The notes below the pieces were generated by a model. That model did not search any database. It was not told the DNA's origin and worked only from the letters and a program-made list of their open reading frames with translations. Below are positions 55,945 through 64,000 of a stretch of DNA of 64,000 bases, one piece after another. Position numbers and translations under genes: made by a program. Origin of the DNA: Ceratopteris richardii (taxonomy: Eukaryota > Streptophyta > Polypodiopsida > Polypodiales > Pteridaceae); contig CM035415.1 in the NCBI GenBank assembly GCA_020310875.1, positions 197,580,932-197,644,931 of the forward strand, written 5' to 3'. The first letter of the stretch is position 1, and each line of letters begins with the position of its first letter.

Positions 55945-56590
55945 TGTTGGAACATCAAGCTTACACTATGCTTGAGGTGGATTTGATCTACATCAAAGGC
56001 TATCGCGTCGAAAGAATATCCGTTGGAGAGTTCTTTTTCATATGCTCATTTATTGTATTTTTTTGAGAGATTTTTGATGGTCTTGAGATTTACACATGTA
56101 AAGGTAGAAATATAGAGCCAAAATCCCACGAATTTGTGGTGGTTGAAGTTGCATTCAATCAAGCAATCAATCACCTAAAAGTAGATCAAAGTAGATCTTC
56201 ACTTTTCCTAGATTGTAGGAAAGTGAATTGATTCCCTCCAACAACCATTCCCACCTTCATTTGAATTCAAATTCAACTTGTAAAAGTTGTGGAACACTCC
56301 TTGAGGCTATATAAGGACTTGAAATCACTTGTACATTACATGGAAGCAATATACATACACTTGTGACCATCATTGTCTTGCTCCTTCAATTTTCTGCATC
56401 ATCTTCTTCACCAACTACAGAGGCTGCTGATCTCTTTGCAGAGCTCCAAATTGAGTGAAAAATGACTCATTAAAAAGGTATAAGTGTCTAGTTTATTCCT
56501 GTAAATTTTGAAAGCATTTGGTTCAGTAGATTGGGAGAAATCTCAGTTTTTTTGTCTTAGGGTCAATCTCTACATATTCCTGAAAAATAG
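55945..56590 (+). repeat. 3' LTR of copia H (right edge uncertain)
   Basis: It begins TGTTGGAACATC directly after the polypurine tract. The TATA box CTATATAAGG lies at 56308-56317. Parts of the 3' half (CTCCAAATTGAGTG, GTGTCTAGTTT) resemble the B LTR. There is no second LTR to fix the right end, so 56590 is an estimate. Confidence 0.6.
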
Positions 56591-57099
56591 GAAGTACCAC
56601 CGGTGAATGTCGCATTCATTCCTATAGCATATTTTACTTATTCCTTATACTTTTGTGCATTCCATACACTCAACCCTATGTGTATCACTCCCATAAAAGG
56701 ATTGTTTCTAATTGTAATCACGTTGGTCGCTATGGGCATTTGAAGTTCATTGTCTCTTCCGTAGATAGTAAGTTTTTTGAGCTAGTCGACCCGCGAACCT
56801 ATCTGTTTTGTATCGACTCATTCTCCTTGATGCTCCAAAGTACATAGTGCATTTCTTTGAACGTATCACATGCTTATAAAGTCTATTTGAGTCTCCATAA
56901 GTTCAAGGGCTGGTCTTGTGCCGGTTGGCTTAACCAAACTTCGTCGCTTTGAAACACAGTTTTCTACCTTTGACAAGCTTCTCCAAGTTCCTTCAGGAGT
57001 AAGTAGACTTTTTTGAATCATAGGCACATAAGGGTGACAAGGAGAGAACAAGGAACCCAGAAATATAAAAATTGCAACATTTAGACTCCTAAAAGTCCA
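56591..57099. other. Unassigned spacer
   Basis: About 500 bp between the copia H LTR and the TATCGTG repeat field. I see no convincing ORF, RNA gene or element termini. It may be the remainder of the H LTR or the noncoding 3' part of gypsy D. Confidence 0.5.
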
Positions 57100-57610
57100 A
57101 GTATCATGACTAGTTGAGTTCGGTATCGTGGTACCAAATTCCCATGTATCGCAATATTTGGTAGGTATCATGCATCACCAATACCTTATAGTCCCTGTGT
57201 ATCATGATACATATGTATCCTGTATCGTTGGGTTGAGTATCGTGATTGTTGAGTGTTGTATATCACAGATACTGAGAAGTATCGTGTATCGCAACTAGAC
57301 TCATATCGTGTATCGTTGGTTGAGATATCGCGTATCGTGCACTCCCTTAAGTATCATGTATCTCAACTTGCAGTATCGTGTATCATAACTGCGATAGGTA
57401 TCATGTATCATGAATGACATGCATCATGTATCATTGCCCAGACCAGTATCGTATCGTGAGATCATGTATCATGTATCATGTATCATGGGAAGAAGAGATA
57501 TCATGTATCATTGAGATCGAGATATTGTGAATAAGAGGGCACCAAGTGTCATGTATTGCCTTCATTGAGGTATCGTGTATCATGTGAAGGCAAGTATCGT
57601 GTATCGTGGA
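57100..57610. repeat. Degenerate TATCGTG/TATCATG repeat field
   Basis: Some 30 copies of TATCGTG or TATCATG, often doubled as GTATCGTGTATCGTG, are scattered over 510 bp with irregular spacers. Palindromes such as TGTATCATGATACA (near 57200) occur. The field lies immediately downstream (minus strand) of the gypsy D 3' ORF, so it is probably part of that element. Confidence 0.85.
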
Positions 57611-57634
57611 AAATGGAAAGGAACACAAAAGGGC

Positions 57635-60187
57635 TCAAAAGGAAAAAATAACAGAACCTTGTTGTAAGGTCTGCCGGATATAGTTCTGTATGAGGTCTTG
57701 AGCGAGGTTGTGCTCGGAGATACGAATGCCTCGGGCCAGATCTGCCTCGAGTTTCTCCCAATCTATTGGTTGCGGTTCATCTGATGGCGGGAGGTTATAG
57801 TGTGTGGAATAGACCATTCGTTCACAGGAAAATAAGTGTAATAAATGTGTAGGCCTGCTTATGAATACCTCTGAATGGTATTCCCAGAAGCCGGTTGTGA
57901 ACATCTCTTCGAATGTCTGCTTGTAGCACGCCGATAGGTACTTTATTCTGCAATGCCAGGCATAACACACCCGTAGCGATGGCATTGTACTCATATCATA
58001 TACCAGATCGAAATTGCCATGCTCAAAGCCTGGGGTGTTTACATGAGGTGCCTTGATGCGTCGGAAGACTTTAAAAATCATTTGCATCATGTCAAAGATT
58101 TTAACAGTCATATGTGCCGCTATATCGTCCATATGCTTCAATCTAGGGAGCCAGTGGCGAATTGTAGCCATCATGTAGCCTACAGTTGGTAACTCAATGG
58201 GTGGCTTAAAATAGGGGTAATTCAACCAGTCCTGGCACTGCTTATTGTTTTGTACCTTAATAGCAAAGGCAGTCCAGGAGCGGCGTTGTGGTACTGGTCC
58301 CCAACATGGGTTGTACTTTAAGTGCAAAGGTGCCTTTACCCATGTACTCATCATTTTTGGATACTTCTGCAGTAAATATTTTCGCCACTCTGGTTGATAG
58401 ATCTCTCCTTGCTGTGCATCGAGTGGTAGATCGTCCTCCTCGAATTGAGTTGCATGCGATGGTTTCTTACCTGTCTCTTTCTCAATGGCTAACTGGTATT
58501 CGGCCATTAACATAAAATACGGTTTATACTGTAGCTCATGCCCAGATATGTATCGTCGCGGGGCCAAATGAGCAAAGAATGAAGACTGTAAAATTCTTTC
58601 TTCTATCATCGCCATGGCATGTAATTGTGCCTCTACTCTAGCTGAGTGTGTTGTCCCAAGTTCTTCAATTGTCTTCATCCACGCGGGGGTCGGGAGTTCG
58701 TAAGTCATCTGGCCTTCGGCCGTGACGCATCCGCCTAGGATGGGTTGTGGCTCGTACGCCTCTTCAAACGTTTCCTCCACCGGTATGGTGACAGTTTCTT
58801 CCTAAGCTGGTAGCTCAGGTGGGGAATCTGGCCTTGGTGGTGCTTCATATACTGCAATCCTTGATTCAAGGTTCGATACCTGGGCCCGTAATGCGTTGAG
58901 TTCCTCTAAGATGTCAGGAGAGGGGTCCATAGGTGCTGGTATGTCTTGGTGTGCCGGTGCTCGTAACTGGAGTAGTTTATGATCTTCTTTGAGTTTCTGT
59001 AACTCCTCGTTCATGTGGTCGTATTCATCTAGCAACCTTACATGATCCTCTAGCAGCATCTTCATTGAGTCTGAGGGAATGGCTTTGAACCGACTGGGAC
59101 TCAAAGGTTGGTCTAGGTGGTCGAGAGCTGCTTCTAAGTTTTCTCGGTTCTGGTCCTGTAAGCGCTGGTTTTCTTCCTTTGCTGCTGCTAGATGTCTTCT
59201 GAGTAAGCCCATGTTTCGTGTTAGCGTTGCATTGCGGACTGTCTGGGCTCTTAATAAGTTATCCAGGTCAGCAGTGGCTTCCTTGGTCTTTTCGTCGCTT
59301 TCTAGTTCTAATTTATGATAGGCCTCTCGTAATTCTTGGTATCGGCTGTTCAGTGAGGCATTCTCAATAGACAATAAATTAAGCTGCGACTGTAAGCCAT
59401 TGGTTGTCCTCTGCGGCTGCTGATAATTATCGCCAAGAGATGTGAACTCATCTCTTACTTGCGTCATACACATGAACATCTGTTGAAATGCATTATCTAC
59501 AGTGGGTGATAGTATTAATGGGGTGCTAAATGAAGATGCAATGGGTGTAGATGCAAAGGGAACGGGGAATGGGGGTGGGAAGGTGGATGCTGTGGTGATT
59601 GTGGAAAATTGTGAGGTGCCTAAATATGTTTGTGCCGTGAGTGAAGTGAGTGATGGTGCAGTGGGTGGTGAGATGTCCATGTCATTGGACGTGTCCAGTG
59701 CGGTGACCGTGAATATGGGTGTGACTGTGGGTGCTTGTGCTGGTGTAAATACGGGATTTACAAAGGTTGAGGAGTAATCTACAGGGGGACTGGCTGGTGC
59801 AGCTGGGTGGAAAGGGGAAAAAGGGGTTACAGTGGGTCGGGGAGGTGAGACTGGGGAGAAGGTTAAGGGCGGTGGGAATGGGAAAATGGGTCGTGGAGGT
59901 GTGGGGAAGGATGGGAAAGATGAATGGAGGAATGGGTTGGAGAGAAAGGTGGATGTGTGAGGGGGTAGACTGGGTCTAATGGGTGCAGGAATTGTGGTGT
60001 GAGTGGTCGGAAAGACGATTTCTGCTACGCCACCGGCGAATGAAGATGTTGGTCTAGGGGAAGGAGGGTGAATAGGGGAAGCTGGATGGACGAGCGGTGA
60101 TGGAGGAGCGGTGATGGTTCTGGACACGTTTCGGTATCCATTTCCTAAGAGTTTTTGAGCGGAAGGTGTGTTTCTTCTCAGGGACAA
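57635..60187 (-). pseudogene. 3' ORF region of gypsy D
   Basis: It starts MSLRRNTPSAQ at 60187, about 130 bp before the preceding pol-tail frame ends. An N-terminal P/S/T/F-rich low-complexity part (about 60100-59550) is followed by a long heptad coiled coil (about 59470-58960). A C-terminal module with KAPLHLKYNP, RRSWTAF and WLNYPYF near 58330-58210 matches the end of the C 3' ORF. It then extends further with a globular H/Y-rich part not seen in C. The globular N-terminal domain of C is absent. No signal peptide or membrane span is evident. Broken in this copy. Function unknown. Confidence 0.8.
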
Positions 60188-61000
60188 AAGATGGTATCGT
60201 ATGTGGTGTTATTGAAGGGTGAAGAGATTTCGGCGGGGTGTATAATACATGGCTTGAGGGTTGAGCTATAATACATTGTTTGGGTACCCAAATCTGCGTG
60301 GGTGTGGGTCGATTGATAAGATACTTCTTGGCGATCCAAATCTGTCGAGTAATTGTACTTGGGGAAGAAGATCGAGGGGACTTTGGATGCTGACTCTGCC
60401 TTTTTTGAAACTTTGTCCTGTTCTTGTCTGTAGTGTTGCCAATAGGCTGTGGTTGCTGTCCTTTTGGCACCCATATTTGTCTCGTGCCACTTGTTCTGTG
60501 ATGCTGATACTGCTGCTTTCTTTGCCTCGTCTGGTGGTGTCGTCGGCCTGGGTTCCTCTGTGGTGATTGACTCCTTCGTGGTTGGGTTTGAGAGGTCCAT
60601 TGGACGCTCTGCTTTGGAAAAGAAGGGAGATCCAACACTTGCGTGACCTGCCCATTAGGAAGTGATTCGTTCTTTATCTTTACTCTAGGCCAGTCCGCAG
60701 CAAGTTTGGAAGGATGAGCACCGCAGGGTATTGTGCTCATTTGGCCACTGATGCAACCCACATGACCGCTGATTGTGTCCATCTGCCCTAGCGGTTGGGT
60801 AACTGCCCCTTCTAGTTTGCAGGAAGCCCCAGGGAAGATCTCCTGTCGTCCTTCTGATTGACAACTGTCCATAGCCAAGCCTGAGTGGGTTGGTGTAGAC
60901 GTAACGTGACTGAGCTGACCAAAGATCTTCCAGTCTTCCGTCGCATGTATTTCATAGGGTCTAGGGTTACAAACCTCAGTCGGAATGCCGTTAGGGAAGT
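60054..61000 (-). pseudogene. Basic, WxPK-repeat tail after the second protease module of gypsy D
   Basis: The reading after the second protease-like module becomes rich in Q, R, P and S. It contains four spaced copies of a short motif, RQIWVPK near 60470, RQIWIAK near 60340, TQIWVPK near 60290 and LRKWIPK near 60140. C has related TKWIWKPK and HYWVKK motifs in the same place. Its 3' end overlaps the start of the 3' ORF in another frame. Function unknown; a nucleic-acid-binding basic tail is one possibility. Confidence 0.7.
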
Positions 61001-64000
61001 CAAGCGGTATCACTCGCTTATGATCTAAGGTTCCAATCTGTAAGGAGCCTTGTCTAAGATTTAGGTCCACTGAGTGATCGTATAGCCAATCTTGGCCAAG
61101 GATTAGGGGTTCTATCAGGTCGTCATCATGGCACACTAGTAGCTTCGCTGTCATGGTCACATCCTTAATGAGGATAGGAAGGTCCACCTCGCCTATGCAA
61201 GGGGTTTCCATGCCTCCTAGCCCTATGAGGTATGCCTCAATTGGCCGCATTTCTATTCCTGAATCCTTATAGTGGGACCATCTAATCACACTAGTCGCAA
61301 CACCTGAGTCAATTAAAGCCCTGAGCTCTTGGCAAGGGTTGCCGTGCTCTAGCCTAACTGTAATGAATGGTCTCTTGTACACTATGCTAGGATGAGTGGT
61401 TGACTTTACTTGACACATGGCCATGGGATATCTGGGTGTTGTTTCCAGATGGTTATAATGTTCTCTCCCTAGTCCTTGTCTTCTTAACTTCATGCGTTTA
61501 ATGCGTTCTATTGCTTCTGCCTGAGCTTCCGCTCGTATTCTATTTTCTTCCTCCTTACGCTTCTTTGCCAACGTGAGTCGTCTAAGCATATCCTCAGTAA
61601 GAGGTTCCTGATATAACTTGACTCTACAGCCACTAATGTAATTAGGCATTATGTCTCCTTCTAAGGTGGCTAACTGTACTGCTCCACTTGTCGAGAGTCT
61701 GTTAATGATCATAGGTCCATAACCTCTCTTTTCTAACTTACGTGCGTGTTGCTTTAGCGTATATACTAGAACTAAATCTCCTTCTTTTAGGCCTTTATCT
61801 TTCACATGTGCATCAAAATATGCTTTCTATCGCTTCTTTGCCGCGTATATTCTTGCTGCTGCCTTTAGCCTGGTTTCTCCTAATCGTTCCAAGCCCATTA
61901 TTCTAGCTGATAATTCATGGCCGGTCCACTGATGTTCTTGTGCAACCTTAAGGGTCGGTATCAAGAAGTCCAAAGGAAGCACATCATTCTGACCAAAAAC
62001 CATCTGAAAGGGAGCTGCATTGAGTACGGTCTTGTAGGCCACTCGATATGCCCAAACAGCATGGTGTAACTGTTTGTCCCAATCTGAACGTTTGTTGTTC
62101 ACGAGTTTCGTCAGTATGTTACAAAGGATCTTATTAGTGCTTTCAGCCTGACCATTGGCTTGAGGATGATATGGTGCGGATTTCTTGTGAATCACCATAA
62201 AATCCTGTAACAAATATTCAATGACTTGGTTTAGAAAGTGAGTTCCACGATCGCTCACTAACTCTATAGGCAATCCATATCTTGTAAAGACATTCTCAAA
62301 TAAGAATTTTGCAGTTGTGTGTGCATCATTCTTTTTTGTGGCTTTTGCCTCTACCCATTTCTTAAGATAGTCCGTCGCGACAATGATGTATTCAGCATGC
62401 GTACCTTTTGCAGGGGGGTCAATGGGTCCTACAAAGTCTATGCCCCACTTTGAAAATGCACGTCCATCCATCATGGGTTTCAATGGCATTTCATCTCTGC
62501 GAGTAGGAAATTGAGTTCTTTGACACACATCACATCTCTTAACATAGGTATGAGCATCCATGTGAAGAGTGGGCCACCATAATCCTGCAAAGAGGATGGC
62601 TTTGATTATCCTATCTGGTCCAAAATGACCTCCTGCAACACCTTGGTGTGCAGTCTCTAGTATGCTCAGATAATCGCTTTCATGAACACATTGTCTTAGA
62701 TATCCATCTCGTCCTCTTTTGTATAGATTATCGCCAATAAGTGAATAGTCTTGAGCTTCCTGCTCTAGACTGCGTTGTCGTGCTAAGGTCATTCCTTGAG
62801 GGAATGTGTTCGTCCTCAAGTACGTCACTAACGATTCACTCCAGTCTGGTGTGAGAGACACGTGATATAATGTAGCATGTTCTACTGGTGGTCTTTCACA
62901 ACAAACATTGCATTCTTTACACAACTTGTAGACATCTGCTTCCATCGAAGGCCAATATACTCCTAATCTCTGCAGAGTCTGCAATGTACGATGTTTTGAA
63001 TGATGTTGCTTTAGTGCACCTACATGTGCTAATTGCAACCAATTCGCATGTTCTGATTCATCTACACAACAAGCAAGAATCTTTTGATTATCCTGTTTAT
63101 ATATGCTTCCTGCTATGATTTGATATCTCTGAGATTTGGTAATCTCTCCTTCTTTGATCTTTATCCTAGGATCCTTGGGTCCGTATGTCAAAATAGGGAC
63201 TATAGGCTTAGCCCATTCTGGTGCTATCTCAAGATTAAACAAATAAGCATCTCGTAATTCATCCGTTATTCCTTGAGGAGCTTCTCCTGAGGTTAATCTC
63301 GAAAGGTGGTCAGCTCTAAGATGTGTCTTTCCTTTCTTGACTACTACTTCAAAATCATACTCCATGAGTAATAGAAACCAACGTATTAGTCGTCCTGTGT
63401 TACATGGTTTGTTGACTAGGTACAATAGGGCTTGATGATCTGTAAAGAACTTGAATTTGTTGGCCAACAAGTAGTGCCTAAACTTCTTTACCGCGTAGAT
63501 CATCCCTAATCCTTCTCGTTCCGTCGTGGTGTAATTTCTTTCTACTGCGTTCAATTGTCTGCTCGCGTAAGCTATGGGGAGATCTATGTTACCTTCACTC
63601 GTGGGTTGTGCTAACACACATCCTATGGCGTAGTTGGATGCATCCACATGTACATGGAATGGCTTACTCCAATCTGGGGTAGTCAATATAGGTGCTGAGC
63701 ACAAGCGTTGTTTAACTTCACTGAATGAATTTTCACATTCATCTGTCCATTCAAAATTGGTTAAAAGAGAGTACAAAGGCTTGGCTATGATTGCATACAT
63801 GTGTATGAATCTCCTATAATAGCCGCAATGACCCATAAATGCTTGTACCTCTTTGATGTTCGTCGGCCTAGGTAGATCTGCAATCACCTTCACTTTTTCC
63901 TCATCCCTAGAGATTCCATTTTTTGACAAAATGTGTCCTAGAATTTTGCCTTGTCTGACCATGAAAACGCACTTTTCTGGGTTCAAACAAACCTGATATT
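61000..64000 (-). pseudogene. pol: Pol region of gypsy D
   Basis: On the minus strand in order: the RT C-terminal part (NPEKCVFMVRQGKILGH near 63980); RNase H about 63670-63280 (HVHVDASNYAIGC, TTTEREGLGM, RADHLSRL); a first zinc module with H-x6-H and a C-x2-C cluster about 63035-62895 (AHVGALKQHH, CNVCC); a second at about 62660-62520 (AHQGVAGGHF, CDVCQRT); an integrase core about 62450-62130 (WGIDFVGP, VSDRGTHF, QAESTNK); the GPY/F region (YGPMIINRL near 61720); and the second retropepsin-like module with DSG at 61302-61310 and LILGQDW near 61100. The domain order matches C and E, including both extra modules. Upstream gag and first protease lie outside the window. Broken. Confidence 0.9.

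Larger units (their letters stand above)
51938..56590 (+). mobile_element. Copia element H with 619-bp insertion
   Basis: This is a plus-strand Ty1/copia and sister of family B. It begins in the RG/N-rich end of gag, so the 5' LTR and most of gag are missing. Protease (FIDSGCSNHV) lies near 52125. Then comes a 619-bp insertion (52506-53124), the integrase zinc domain (VWHKRLAH near 53175; CDACQIGK near 53285), the core (FIDDHSRW, SDGGGEYFSKEF near 53560), RT with LDVKNAFLNGW near 54670 and YVDDIIVTG near 54930, and RNase H with YSDADWAG near 55445 and SSKKQPTV near 55545. The end LDGIKLCRFKAM lies near 55850. The polypurine tract GAGGGGGAGC (55935-55944) and a 3' LTR start at 55945. Several breaks. 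Confidence 0.9.
57635..64000 (-). mobile_element. Gypsy element D (minus strand), RT to 3' ORF
   Basis: This is a minus-strand Ty3/gypsy of the same broad family as C but well diverged and with higher GC. It enters the window inside RT and continues through RNase H, two H2C2 modules, integrase, the GPY/F region, a second retropepsin-like module, a P/S/R-rich tail and the 3' ORF. Neither LTR is recognised within the window. It carries only a few breaks in this portion. Confidence 0.92.

Noticed and set aside
57635-60187. A host coiled-coil gene on the minus strand
   Set aside because: It follows the pol of gypsy D in the same orientation, and its C-terminal module matches the 3' ORF of gypsy C.

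Overview
The window looks like a stretch of a large, AT-rich land-plant nuclear genome built almost wholly of nested LTR retrotransposons. The evidence is plant-type Ty1/copia polyproteins (GAG-PR-INT-RT-RH order, primer site for initiator Met-tRNA), non-chromoviral Ty3/gypsy polyproteins (PR-RT-RH-INT order, primer site matching tRNA-Asp), a tRNA-derived SINE-like head and microsatellites. I found no host protein gene, rRNA or functional tRNA. The species cannot be named from the sequence.

Layout. 1-510: 5' LTR and leader of a minus-strand copia (F). 511 to about 4880: internal part of a plus-strand gypsy element (E). About 4881-5622 and 43181-44987: two halves of one plus-strand copia (A-prime), split by a 37.6-kb insertion. 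5623-43180: a tandem array of one copia family (B), five LTRs alternating with four internal regions, with a single 5-bp target duplication (CAAAC) at its outer ends. In the primer site of the fourth B unit sits a 16.7-kb gypsy element (C, 21337-38001; target duplication CAGAG). Its near-identical LTRs make it the youngest insertion seen. 44988-48973: a minus-strand copia (A) meeting A-prime tail to tail. 48974-49300: a CTTT microsatellite. About 49360-49893: a SINE-like piece and a small LTR with primer site. About 49895-51937: a rearranged gypsy fragment (G). About 51938-56590: a copia (H, sister to B) carrying a 619-bp insertion. 57100-57610: a degenerate TATCGTG repeat field. 57635-64000: a minus-strand gypsy element (D) running off the window.

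The most unusual biology is in the gypsy family shared by C, E, D and partly G. Its pol carries a second retropepsin-like module after the integrase and two consecutive H2C2 zinc modules before the integrase core. C and D also have a long coiled-coil 3' ORF with a conserved C-terminal module, in the place where some relatives carry an env-like gene. C has a 5' leader packed with short palindromic repeats around AAAATCGTG, whose seeds are present in its own LTR. Candidate splice sites in C could deliver the 3' ORF as a subgenomic RNA.

The order of events can be read from the nesting: E and A-prime are oldest, B inserted into A-prime and became a multimer, and C then inserted into B. All elements are treated as fossils. 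C looks almost whole (about one break); the others carry several breaks each.
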